A DNA stretch of 64,000 nucleotides from Chloroflexaceae bacterium (GTDB taxonomy: Bacteria > Chloroflexota > Chloroflexia > Chloroflexales > Chloroflexaceae). Shown one piece after another: positions 37,999 to 46,268 of the stretch. Every line of letters starts with the position of its first letter. Position 1 is the first letter of the stretch. The notes under the pieces are model-generated. The model made no database searches. It was not told the origin of the DNA and saw only the letters and a list, made by a program, of their open reading frames with translations. The position numbers were made by a program, and so were the translations under genes. The stretch lies in the NCBI GenBank assembly GCA_025057155.1, contig JANWYD010000009.1, positions 186,001 to 250,000 on the forward strand. Reading direction: 5' to 3'.

Positions 37999-38125
37999 CC
38001 ACCTTACCCGGCGGGCAGGGGGATGGGGAACCCGGAGTTCCCCGCGCCCCTCCAACTGGCTTTGTTCATTGATTGTCACCGTGTCAGCTTCCGATTCCGG
38101 GCTCTCACCAGAAAGGTTTTGACGT

Positions 38126-38383
38126 ATGTCGGGCTTTCTCGAAACGTTTATCAGCCTGCTGTTTCAAGCGCTCCTGTTTGCCATCCTCGGGCGGGTGCTG
38201 GTCTCGTGGATCGATCCGCTGGGCAACCTGCGGGTGACGCAGATCCTCCGTGATATTACCGAGCCAATCCTGGCGCCCATCCGCAGCGTGATTCCTACCA
38301 TCGGAATGATTGACCTCTCGCCGCTGGTGGCGATCCTGCTGATCCAGTTGCTCCAGGGATTGATCATAAACGCGATTCGTTAG
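38126..38383 (+). CDS. YggT family membrane protein
   Basis: 85 residues with two transmembrane helices (about 5-27 and 63-83) flanking the conserved hydrophilic block LVSWIDPLGNLRVTQILRDITEPILAPIRSVIP, diagnostic for YggT. These proteins are linked with cell division or osmotic tolerance in other bacteria, without settled function. A palindrome (38025-38043, GGGGAA...TTCCCC) separates it from hisD. Confidence 0.9.
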   Translation: MSGFLETFISLLFQALLFAILGRVLVSWIDPLGNLRVTQILRDITEPILAPIRSVIPTIGMIDLSPLVAILLIQLLQGLIINAIR

Positions 38384-38536
38384 GAGTATGACGACGCTTT
38401 TCGTTTCAGGCGAGGCTCGGAGGGGCCGCGCCCCCCTCCAGGACGGGAGCGCTGGCGCCCGTCCTCCGTCCGGGCCTGCCCGCCTTCCCCGCCGCTCCTG
38501 TCCGATTGAAGCGCAGGGAATGCCGCGGCAACGATC

Positions 38537-40219
38537 ATGACCAATTCGCCTCCACGCACCGACAGCTTTCTGTTGAGCGTCGTCTTTCTCGCCGGGGTCG
38601 GCACCCTGGGCGTAGAAATGGTGATGCCGCGCCTGCTGGCGCCCTACTTCGGAACCTCGCAGCCGATCTGGGCAGTGGTGATCGGCATGACCCTGGTCTA
38701 TCTGGCCGCAGGGTACTGGCTCGGCGGGCAACTGGCTGACCGGCGACCGGAGCGTCGGCTGCTCTTCTGGCTGATCGCCTGGGCCGGGCTGCTCACGGCG
38801 CTGGTGCCCCTGGTGGCGCGCCCGTTCCTGCAACTGGCCCAGTCCTCGCTGCGGGGCGTGGCCGCGGGCGGCTTTCTGGGCGCGCTGGCCGGAGTGATCC
38901 TGCTCTTCGCCGCCCCGGTGATCCTGATGGCCACGGTGGGGCCATTTGCCGTGCGTTTGCAGTTGCACCAGGCCCGGCAGGGCGTGGCCGAGGCAGGGCG
39001 AGCCGCGGGCACGATTTCGGCCCTCTCCACTATCGGCTCGATTGTCGGCACCTTTCTCACCGTGCTGGTGTTGATCCCCCTGATCGGCACCAGGGCGACG
39101 ATCTTCCTCTTCGCCGGCTTCCTGGCGGCGCTTGGCGCCATCGGGCTGCGCGACTGGCGCGCCCTGCTCATGCTCGCCGGCGTGGCCGGGCTGGCGCTCG
39201 TCCACTCCACGCTGGTCTCGACTATCAAGACGGCCGACTGCCGTGGCTGCACGCTGATTGCCGAACGCGAATCGAGCCACAACTACATTCAGGTGGCCGA
39301 GCAAACGATCAGTTATACATCGGGCGCGGTTGACCGGCGGCGGGTGTTAATCCTGAACGAAGGGCAGGCCATCCATTCGGTCTACCGCCTTAAGTATCGC
39401 GAGACCGGCGACCCGCTCGATCTGTTGACCGATGGCGGGCCATGGGATTATTTCGCCGTGGCGCCCTACCTCTACCCGGCGATGCGCCCCGCCGAGGTGC
39501 AGAGCCTGGCCGTGCTCGGCTCGGCGGCGGGCAGCGTTCCCAAGCAGTTCCTCGCCATTTATGGGCCGGAGACGCTGATAGACGCGGTAGAGATTGACCC
39601 GGCGATCATCGAGATGGGCCGGCGATACTTCGACATGGAGGATCTCGACCCGGCGTATCCGCGCTACACAACCTATGCTCAGGATGCCCGCGCCTGGCTG
39701 GCCGCCGCTCCCCGGCGCTATGACGTGATCGGGATGGACGCCTACCAGCAGCCCTACGTGCCGTTTCATCTGGCTACGGTGGAGTTTTTCCGCGACGTGC
39801 GGGCGCATCTCACGCCGCGGGGGGTGGCCGTGGTCAACGCCGGGCGACCCTCCAGCGGCGATGACCGTCTGGTCAACGCCCTGGCCTCGACAATGCTGGC
39901 GGTCTTCCCGGAGGTGTATGTGATTGACACGCGCTTCTCGAACGCCCTGCTGGTGGGCATGAACGCGCCGGTGGGGGATGGCGCGACGCATTTCATCGAA
40001 AACGCGGCCGTTATGGCGACCCTGGCAGAAGACGAGCCACGCTACCGCGCTCTGCAACTGGTGATGTACTGGGCCCTCAACGAAGGGCGCTTCGGACCGG
40101 TGCGGCCCTTTATGCCGGCTGAAGCTCGCTACGCGCCCTTCACCGACGACCGGGCCCCTATCGAACGTCTGATTGACGACCTCATCCTGAGCGAAGCCGC
40201 TCGCCGACAGACGCGCTGA
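38537..40219 (+). CDS. Membrane-fused spermidine-synthase-like protein
   Basis: 560 residues. The N-terminal 220 residues contain about seven membrane helices (VVFLAGVGTLGVEMVMPRLLAPYFG is the typical first block). The soluble C-terminal half is an SAM/polyamine-synthase fold (VQSLAVLGSAAGSVPKQFLAIYG; LIDAVEIDPAIIEMGRRYF; YAQDARAWLAAAPRRYDVIGMDAY). The usual GGG motif is GSAAGSVP, so aminopropyl-transfer activity is doubtful. Such fusions are widespread in Chloroflexota and Actinobacteria; substrate is unknown. No polyamine gene is adjacent. Confidence 0.82.
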   Translation: MTNSPPRTDSFLLSVVFLAGVGTLGVEMVMPRLLAPYFGTSQPIWAVVIGMTLVYLAAGYWLGGQLADRRPERRLLFWLIAWAGLLTALVPLVARPFLQLAQSSLRGVAAGGFLGALAGVILLFAAPVILMATVGPFAVRLQLHQARQGVAEAGRAAGTISALSTIGSIVGTFLTVLVLIPLIGTRATIFLFAGFLAALGAIGLRDWRALLMLAGVAGLALVHSTLVSTIKTADCRGCTLIAERESSHNYIQVAEQTISYTSGAVDRRRVLILNEGQAIHSVYRLKYRETGDPLDLLTDGGPWDYFAVAPYLYPAMRPAEVQSLAVLGSAAGSVPKQFLAIYGPETLIDAVEIDPAIIEMGRRYFDMEDLDPAYPRYTTYAQDARAWLAAAPRRYDVIGMDAYQQPYVPFHLATVEFFRDVRAHLTPRGVAVVNAGRPSSGDDRLVNALASTMLAVFPEVYVIDTRFSNALLVGMNAPVGDGATHFIENAAVMATLAEDEPRYRALQLVMYWALNEGRFGPVRPFMPAEARYAPFTDDRAPIERLIDDLILSEAARRQTR

Positions 40220-40619
40220 ACGGGCATCACACCTCAACGTGAGCAAGACGAACGGTGAACAATTACAAATTGACAAGCTGCGCCCATCTATGTTACTGTT
40301 ATATTGACACTACCATCGGCGAGCGCTTCGGAACTCACCGGAGCGGCGTTGCAGGACACTGGCGCAGCATGGCCCACGCGCGGCACCGAACACATCAACC
40401 CGGTTGCGACAATGCCCCTGATCAGGCATTGTCAATCCTCACTCCCGCCGGCTTCGACGACCGCTGCGGCGGGATGGGAGGCAGTGTTGTGTTGCGAGCC
40501 ATCCGTGCGGTCTCCTCCGCCAGCCGGGCCAGGAGCCTGGCGCTCTAGCCGGGGGACACCCTTACCCCCGCGCGAAGAGCCCTTGTAGATGTACAACGGT
40601 TCTTAAGGGGGTGGGTGCC
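40220..40619. other. intergenic, no supported gene
   Basis: About 400 bases upstream of the HNH gene. TTGACA occurs near 40304 but no matching -10 is evident. I see no stable hairpin and no good small gene. Confidence 0.4.
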
Positions 40620-41126
40620 TTGGGACAACGAGTACTCGTTCTCAACGCCAGCTACGAGCCGCTGCAACTGATCTCGGTTCGGCGCGCTCTCATCCTGCTG
40701 CTTCAGGAAAAGGCGGAGTTGGTCGAGGCCGCCACGCAGCAACTCCGCGCCCGCTCAATTAGCTTCGACGTACCCCTTGTTATTCGCCTTGTGCGCTATA
40801 TCCGCATTCCACGTCGCATGAAATTGCCCTGCTCGCGGCGAGGCGTCTTCGCACGCGACCGTGAAACCTGCCAGTACTGCGGGGCGCAGCCCGGGCGGGC
40901 CAATCTGACGATGGATCACGTGATCCCCCGCTCTCAGGGCGGCACAACCACGTGGGACAATGTGGTAACGGCCTGCCGCGACTGCAACCATCGCAAAGGC
41001 GGGCGCACGCCTGAACAGGCGAATATGGTGCTGCTAACCACCCCGCGGCAGCCGCAGTATGTCGCCTTCGCCCTGCTGGGCGAGATCGAACGCCACGATG
41101 TCTGGCGCAAGTATGCCTTCGGCTAA
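40620..41126 (+). CDS. HNH endonuclease family protein
   Basis: 168 residues. N-terminal half with RVLVLNASYEPLQLISVRRALILLLQEKAE, typical of a stand-alone bacterial HNH group, then the nuclease: CQYCG...LTMDHVIPRSQGG...WDNVVTACRDCNHRKGG, with two CxxC zinc pairs and the D-H, N and H active-site residues. The TTG at 40620 has AAGGGG 9 bases upstream and gives the usual start; a GTG at 40611 is the alternative. Cellular role unknown; the gene is not part of a visible mobile element. yraN overlaps its 3' end. Confidence 0.88.
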   Translation: MGQRVLVLNASYEPLQLISVRRALILLLQEKAELVEAATQQLRARSISFDVPLVIRLVRYIRIPRRMKLPCSRRGVFARDRETCQYCGAQPGRANLTMDHVIPRSQGGTTTWDNVVTACRDCNHRKGGRTPEQANMVLLTTPRQPQYVAFALLGEIERHDVWRKYAFG

Positions 41127-41496
41127 GGCCAGGCTGGGCCGCTTCGGCGAAGCGGCTGCTGCAGCGTACCTGCAACGCAACGGTTTCGCCCTCGTCGCGC
41201 GAAACTGGCGCTGCTCCGCGGGAGAAATTGACCTGGTTGCCACCGACGGCGACCAGGTCATTTTCGTGGAAGTGCGCACGCGACGGGCGGGCGGCGCAAC
41301 GCCTGTGCCACCCGAAACCAGTGTGAACGCGCATAAAGCGCGGCGCCTCGTTCAACTCGCCTATGCCTATCTCGCCGAGCACGAGGGCAGCGCCGACCGC
41401 GCCTGGCGGATTGACGTGATTGCCGTTGAAGTGGACCGCGCCGGGCGCATCGCCCGGCTGGAGCACATTGAGCATGCTGTAGAAATTGGGTCCTAG
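41113..41496 (+). CDS. YraN (UPF0102) family nuclease-like protein
   Basis: 127 residues with the restriction-endonuclease-like fold: LGRFGEAAAAAYLQRNGFALVARNWRC, GEIDLVATDGDQVIFVEVRTR (Asp and E-x-R of the PD-(D/E)xK type), NAHKARRLVQLAYAYL. Function of the family is not settled. The ATG at 41113 overlaps the HNH stop by 14 bases, implying translational coupling of two nuclease-like proteins. An alternative start further upstream inside the HNH gene is unlikely. Confidence 0.9.
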   Translation: MPSAKARLGRFGEAAAAAYLQRNGFALVARNWRCSAGEIDLVATDGDQVIFVEVRTRRAGGATPVPPETSVNAHKARRLVQLAYAYLAEHEGSADRAWRIDVIAVEVDRAGRIARLEHIEHAVEIGS

Positions 41497-41518
41497 AGCG
41501 TTTCTCAGAGAGGGCGTC

Positions 41519-42076
41519 TCACCCGTTGCGCGGCTCCCATACCTCGGTCAGCACGCAATCCCAGGGCAGCTTAAACTCGTCGGCAGGGTCATAAACGTGA
41601 GATTGCAAATTGATCACAATCACCTCAGGTTGTGAGAGAGCCTTCCAGCCGTGCATAATCATCGGCGGAATCTTGATCAGGCGGGGCTTCTGGCTGCCAA
41701 GGAAGATCGGGTTCACATGGCCGAAGGTGGGCGAATCAGGTCGAATATCCACCAGGGTGACCTGCAATTTGCCGCGCGTCACGGTGAACTGGTCGGTATG
41801 GTCGTTGTGCAGGTGCCAGCACTTCGTAACGCCATAATCGGTAGCGCTCTGATAGACGTGCGCCGGCATCAGCAGACCGTCGCTGTCCATCCAGGGGCGG
41901 CTCCAGAGTTCAATAACATCTCCGCGGCCATCGAGATGCACCGTCAGATCCTTGACAATCACTCCGGCAATCGTAGGCGGGCGATACGGCGACTGGATAA
42001 CGTAGGGAATGCTCCGCAACCATTCCACCGTCACCTCTCGGGCGTGGGCAGGTCCTGCGCGTTCAATAATGGTCAT
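41519..42076 (-). CDS. RmlC-like cupin, probable sugar epimerase family
   Basis: 185 residues, cupin beta-barrel. The central block TKCWHLHNDHTDQFTVTRGKLQVTLVDIRPDSPTFG parallels dTDP-4-dehydrorhamnose 3,5-epimerases, with the His of WHLH in the place of the catalytic base and IKIPPMIMHGWKAL at the barrel end. The N-terminus (about 1-60) is longer than in RmlC. Substrate unclear; no rml genes adjoin. A minus-strand extended -10 (TGG-TATACT, 42127-42135) lies 50 bases upstream. Confidence 0.8.
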   Translation of the reverse strand: MTIIERAGPAHAREVTVEWLRSIPYVIQSPYRPPTIAGVIVKDLTVHLDGRGDVIELWSRPWMDSDGLLMPAHVYQSATDYGVTKCWHLHNDHTDQFTVTRGKLQVTLVDIRPDSPTFGHVNPIFLGSQKPRLIKIPPMIMHGWKALSQPEVIVINLQSHVYDPADEFKLPWDCVLTEVWEPRNG

Positions 42077-42154
42077 GAGGCAAACTCTCCTGAGTCAGCG
42101 AGACCGGGCGATCCGTGCTGATGGGCAGTATACCATGCTGAAAATGACATTTCA

Positions 42155-42184
42155 TTGACTATAAGGGCGCCTGTCTGTTATACT
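42155..42184 (+). promoter_or_regulatory. Candidate promoter of the DHH-like gene with long leader
   Basis: TTGACT (42155-42160), 18-base spacer, TATACT (42179-42184). The first good start codon of the next gene is at 42392, leaving a leader of about 200 bases. Within it a 54-codon frame (42231-42395, start ATGCACGGATGG) ends ATGTGA, its stop overlapping the GTG start of the DHH-like gene; whether it is translated is uncertain. Confidence 0.45.
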
Positions 42185-42391
42185 TGAAGTCTCAAAGATT
42201 ATTTGTACCTGGTGACTTGACAGGTTGCGTATGCACGGATGGATTGTTGCGAGGAGGTCCGCACCCTTCTGCGCCCCCTCCGGCCCAATCCACCAGGATC
42301 ACTCTCGCAGGCCTGATTGTGCCGTTCCGATTTCCCTGCCCGATCTACGGGAACCGCAAGAGGGCGGGACGTTCGGAGAGGCGCCTAGAAT

Positions 42392-43216
42392 GTGAGCGGA
42401 CGTTCCTTGGTCACTCCACAGATTATTGTTGGCCACCTGGCGCCCGATCTGGACTGCCTGGCGGCGATCTGGATTCTGGTTCGTTTCGGAGGCGCCGCTA
42501 ATGCGGAACTTGCATTTGTTCCCGCCGGGCGCACCTTGAATGACGCTGACGCTGACGCCGATCCGCTGATTGTCCATGTGGATACGGGGGGCGGGCGTTT
42601 CGATCATCACCACAGCGCCGATCCGAGCTTGAGCGCCGCCGAACTCGTGCGCCGCGCGCTCGCGCCGGACGATGAGGCTCTGCGACGCCTGGTAGCGCAG
42701 GTAACGCGCATTGACCATGCCGAGACGTTCTCGGAACGGCAGCCGGTGTTCTTCAACATCAATGATCTGATCGCCGGTTACAATGCGTTGTTCCCCAACC
42801 GGCCGCACCATGTAGCCCAGGCGATGCTGCCGAACCTTGATGCCTGGTATGAGCATGAACTGCGTCAGGTGCGCCTGGAACAGGCCTTCAAGCGGCGGCT
42901 AGAGTTCCAGACGCGCTGGGGGCTGGGGATCGCTATGCAGAGCGACGATGGCGGCTCGAGTCGTCTGGCTTACAGCCACGGCGCGGTGCTCTACGCCTAC
43001 CGCGACCGGCAGGGCTACATGGGCGTCGCGGCGCAACGTCGTTCGAGCGTGGATCTTAAGCCAGTGTACCACACGCTCAAGCGGATTGATAGTGACGCCG
43101 ACTGGTACCTCCATCCGAGCCGGCGCCTGCTGCTGTGCGGCACGGCCAAGGCGCCTCCCCGGCGCCTCTCGGCGCTCTCGCTGGATGACCTGGTGAGTGT
43201 GTTGAAGGAACGCTGA
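42392..43216 (+). CDS. Putative DHH-like phosphoesterase
   Basis: 274 residues. The N-terminus IIVGHLAPDLDCLAAIWIL with an Asp-x-Asp pair and VDTGGGRFDHHHSAD with a D-HH motif recall DHH-family metal phosphoesterases. DHH proteins cleave pyrophosphate, cyclic dinucleotides or short RNA; none can be assigned here. The remaining 190 residues do not match a DHHA1 domain that I recognise. GTG start at 42392 is preceded by GGAGAGG. No operon partner downstream. Confidence 0.5.
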   Translation: MSGRSLVTPQIIVGHLAPDLDCLAAIWILVRFGGAANAELAFVPAGRTLNDADADADPLIVHVDTGGGRFDHHHSADPSLSAAELVRRALAPDDEALRRLVAQVTRIDHAETFSERQPVFFNINDLIAGYNALFPNRPHHVAQAMLPNLDAWYEHELRQVRLEQAFKRRLEFQTRWGLGIAMQSDDGGSSRLAYSHGAVLYAYRDRQGYMGVAAQRRSSVDLKPVYHTLKRIDSDADWYLHPSRRLLLCGTAKAPPRRLSALSLDDLVSVLKER

Positions 43217-43699
43217 CGCTTGATGAACGCGAATGCGAGTATGGGCGAGTAGAGCTCTTTTTGCGCCCGCTTTATGATAGACGCTCTCAGCAAGGAGGAT
43301 GGGGGGTAAAGCCTCCTCAGGGGTAGGGTTTTTCGAGGGAGAAGGGGTTTTCGGCATTCCCATGCGCTTACGATCCTCACCCCCCCGCCCCCCTCTCCCG
43401 CGCGCAGGAGAGGGGGGGTTGGCGTCCCAATGCCCCGGATGGCGCATGCGACGCGAGCATATGCCGGAAAACCCTACACCTGAGAAGGGGTAAAGCCTCG
43501 CACATGCCTCCCTTTCCCAACGGCTGGCGCGGATTGATGATTCTTACGCATTCGATCCGGCATCGTGCGCCGTCCGCGCCTTGAGCCGGTCGAATGGCGG
43601 GCAGCGGAACGCACCCTTAGGTCACGCTCAGGGTGCGCTCCGCTGATGTACCTGAATTTACCCGTATTTTCTTGAGTAATTCGACATGCGCCTGGCGCC
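43217..43699. repeat. Intergenic region with G/C-rich inverted repeats
   Basis: 43372-43422 contains CCTCACCCCCCCGCCCCC, TCTCCCG and then GGAGAGGGGGGG: a palindromic element like that at 49180-49262 (CCTCACC...CCCCCTCCCTCTCC...GGAGAGGGAGGGGG...GGTGAGG). No gene is supported in this stretch; 43580-43680 has a run of small dyads (GGCGCACCCTTAGG/AGGGTGCGC). Confidence 0.6.
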
Positions 43700-44257
43700 T
43701 TATCGTCTGGCCTCTCCCAGATCCTCCAGCACCAGACGGCGCAGGTTCTCGATGGCCCGGTGCTGCAGCGCCTTAATCGCCCCGACACTGCGGCCCATCT
43801 GTCGCGCCGTCTCGTCGAGGCTTAATCCGTAGATGTAGCGCAGCATGAGCACCCGGCGCTGCGCAGGACACAGGCGCGGAAAGGCGCGCCGCAGAGCGGC
43901 GCGGTTGAGTTGCTCGTCCAGCTCCGTGTCCGGCCCATCAGTAGCAAGATCGGCCGGCTCCAGATCGACCTGCACATGGCGCTCCTTCCGCCGCAGCGCG
44001 TCAATCGTGCGCGCATAGGCAATGCGGTAGAGCCAGGCGCTGATTGACCAGCCGCGATCCTCGTAGCGATCAATACCCTCCAGGACGCGCACGAACACCT
44101 CGCTGTGCAGGTCACGGGCGAGTTCTGTGTCACCTACCCGAAAATAAATGTAGCGATAGATAGCCGGGCCGTAGTGCTCGTAAATGGCGCCGAGGGCTTC
44201 AGGATCGGCGGCCCGGGCGCGACGGATCAGGTCGTTGTGGAGCAATGGCGCGGTCAC
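43700..44257 (-). CDS. ECF sigma factor
   Basis: 185 residues with region 2 (DPEALGAIYEHYGPAIYRYIYFRVGDTELARDLHSEVFVRVLEGIDRY... ISAWLYRIAYARTIDALRRK) and region 4 (LCPAQRRVLMLRYIYGLSLDETARQMGRSVGAIKALQHRAIENLRRLV). The GTG at 44257 follows a perfect AGGAGG; an upstream in-frame ATG would add 68 unlike residues. No anti-sigma gene adjoins, so its control is unclear. A possible -10 (TATACT) is at 44301-44296. Confidence 0.92.
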   Translation of the reverse strand: MTAPLLHNDLIRRARAADPEALGAIYEHYGPAIYRYIYFRVGDTELARDLHSEVFVRVLEGIDRYEDRGWSISAWLYRIAYARTIDALRRKERHVQVDLEPADLATDGPDTELDEQLNRAALRRAFPRLCPAQRRVLMLRYIYGLSLDETARQMGRSVGAIKALQHRAIENLRRLVLEDLGEARR

Positions 44258-44679
44258 GATGGCCTCCTGAATACTATGCCACAGCGTACAGCGGGAGTAT
44301 AGCGTGATCGCGCCTGCGATGGAGTAACTGTGGTGTAACCTTTCAGTGACAAGGCTCATGCCATTTCGGATGGCAGATTTTGGATTTTCGATGGCCGTAA
44401 ATAGCGTCCTGACGAGACCAGGGGATGATCCGCAAGCATTCTGAGCGCCAGGAAACGGCATAACAACTTAAAGCTCATCGGCCCGGAGCCGGTGCAGCGT
44501 CCGCCTCGCGCGGCGGGGTGTGGGGAGCATAGCCTTCCCGCGGGACATTCAGGGTTTGACGCAAAGCCTTCGCCTCAGCCGTGCCCCGAGTGACGCGCCG
44601 CGCGCGTCTGCGTGCTGCGATATGCTACAATGCAAGGTGATCAGCATGAGCAGGCATCTGGAGAGGAAGAAGGGCACGC
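44258..44679. other. intergenic between divergent genes
   Basis: Holds the presumed ECF promoter on the minus strand (TATACT, 44301-44296) and, on the plus strand, an extended -10 TGC-TACAAT at 44623-44631 for the M50 protease gene. No gene is supported in the 420 bases. Confidence 0.45.
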
Positions 44680-45315
44680 GTGCGAAATATTTTCACCCCT
44701 CCGGCCGATGACATCGGTCTACGAGGCAAGAACGAGCCGCTTGAGTTGTTGAAGGCCTGGAGCGGCACCTCCCTGGCCTTTGCTATCTATCTCATGGGGG
44801 GGCAGGTGCTCAATCGGGCCTTCTGGCCGGTTCTGCTGGCCGCGGCGGCAACCTGCGGGATTGGCTTTGTGGTGCACGAACTGGCGCACCGGATGGTAGC
44901 GCGGCGCTTCGGCGCGACGGCGCATTTCGTAGCCAACGATCCCTGGTTGCTGATCTCCATCGCTCTGGCGTTTCTGCGGGTCTTTATCGCCGCGCCCGGA
45001 GCGGTGTGGCATCAGGGCTACCTCACGCCTCGTCAGAGCGGCCTGATTGCGCTGGCCGGCCCCGCGAGCAACCTGGCGCTGGCTGTGCTCTTTCTGGTGG
45101 CAGCGTTATGGCTCGTCCCGCCGGGAGTCGTGGTGCTGGGGCTGCCCCTTGGAATGGTTCTGCGAATCGGGTATTCCATCAACGCCTGGATTGGCCTGTT
45201 CAATATGATCCCCGCGGGCCCCTTCGACGGGGCCAAGGTGCTGGCCTGGGACTGGCGGGTCTTCGGGGTGACTGTGGCCATCGGCTTGCTGTTGACCTTC
45301 GTGATACGGGTGTAA
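44680..45315 (+). CDS. M50-family membrane metalloprotease
   Basis: 211 residues, about five to six membrane segments. Zinc motif HELAH in VVHELAHRMVARRFGA near residue 66, and the second ligand motif NMIPAGPFDGAKVL near 188. This is the site-2 protease (SpoIVFB/RseP-like) group without PDZ or CBS domain. Such enzymes cut transmembrane regulators, including anti-sigma factors; the RskA-type protein at 22.6 kb is one possible substrate, which is only conjecture. GTG start at 44680 with GAAGAAGGG upstream. tpiA follows after 27 bases. Confidence 0.88.
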   Translation: MRNIFTPPADDIGLRGKNEPLELLKAWSGTSLAFAIYLMGGQVLNRAFWPVLLAAAATCGIGFVVHELAHRMVARRFGATAHFVANDPWLLISIALAFLRVFIAAPGAVWHQGYLTPRQSGLIALAGPASNLALAVLFLVAALWLVPPGVVVLGLPLGMVLRIGYSINAWIGLFNMIPAGPFDGAKVLAWDWRVFGVTVAIGLLLTFVIRV

Positions 45316-45342
45316 TCCTTGGGCAGCTAGGAGGGTGCGACC

Positions 45343-46095
45343 ATGCGGACGCCAATCATCGCCGGAAACTGGAAGATGTACAAGACCGTGGGTGAGGCCG
45401 TCGAACTGGTGAAGGCGCTGCTCGGCGGGCTCAACGTGGGCAACGACCGCGAGGTGGTGGTGTGTCCGCCCTTTACAGCGCTCTATGCCGTGCGCCCGCT
45501 GCTGGTAGGCACCGGCGTGGCCCTGGGGGCGCAGAATGTGCACCACGAACAGGAAGGGGCCTACACCGGCGAAATTGCTCCTGGCATGCTGGTAGACGTG
45601 GGATGCAAATACGTGATCATTGGTCACAGCGAACGGCGGCAGTACTTCGGCGAAAGCGACGCCAGCGTCAATCGCAAGCTGCACGCCGCCCGCGCCGCTG
45701 GCCTGCGCCCCATCGTCTGCGTGGGGGAGAGCAAGCCGCAGCGCGATGCGGGCGAAGCCGAGCCAATCGTGACGGCGCAGGTGCGGGCCGCGCTCGAGGG
45801 GGTCAGCGCCGAGCAGATGGCCGATGTCGTGATTGCCTATGAGCCGATCTGGGCCATCGGCACCGGCGACACCGCCACGCCCGCCGACGCCCAGGCGATG
45901 CACCTGGCGATTCGTCGCATCCTCGCCGAGTTGTACGGGGACGCCGTCGCCCAGATGGTGCGCATCCAGTATGGCGGCAGCGTCAAACCTGACAACATTG
46001 ACGACCTCATGGCTCAACCGGATATTGATGGCGCGCTGGTTGGCGGGGCCTCGCTCAAGGCCGAGAGCTTCCTGCGGATTGTGCACTACCGGTAG
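45343..46095 (+). CDS. tpiA: Triosephosphate isomerase
   Basis: 250 residues; interconverts DHAP and GAP. Catalytic residues are visible: Lys11 in AGNWKM, His in IIGHSERRQYF, Glu in AYEPIWAIGTG; the phosphate-binding block GGSVKPDN and GALVGGASL complete the barrel. Length is normal. GGAGG upstream supports the ATG at 45343. It lies close behind the M50 protease gene and may share its transcript. gap is elsewhere (25.7 kb). Confidence 0.98.
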   Translation: MRTPIIAGNWKMYKTVGEAVELVKALLGGLNVGNDREVVVCPPFTALYAVRPLLVGTGVALGAQNVHHEQEGAYTGEIAPGMLVDVGCKYVIIGHSERRQYFGESDASVNRKLHAARAAGLRPIVCVGESKPQRDAGEAEPIVTAQVRAALEGVSAEQMADVVIAYEPIWAIGTGDTATPADAQAMHLAIRRILAELYGDAVAQMVRIQYGGSVKPDNIDDLMAQPDIDGALVGGASLKAESFLRIVHYR

Positions 46096-46154
46096 CAGGC
46101 CTGTTGGTATTGGGAGGGCCTGGCCCTCCCAACCTCTCTCTCCGGCAGGGGCGC

Positions 46155-46173
46155 GGGGAAAGCGGGTTTCCCC
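46155..46173. repeat. Short palindrome GGGGAAA-GCGGG-TTTCCCC region
   Basis: One of a family of 17-21-base palindromes of the form GGGGAAnCCnGGnTTCCCC, here after tpiA. Others: 2295-2313, 20361-20377, 38025-38043, 49121-49141 and 57165-57183. Most follow a stop codon. Confidence 0.6.
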
Positions 46174-46268
46174 GCCGTTCGCGTTAGCATCGCCCTATTT
46201 CCACAGAACACTTGTAAGGAAGGAGCATTCTCAGCGCAGCGGCCTGGCCGCGCGGCGCTGGGTACACC

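Noticed and set aside
43260..43490. Possible small gene or CRISPR-like repeats after the DHH-like gene
   Set aside because: Only G/C-rich palindromes without regular spacing or coding character.
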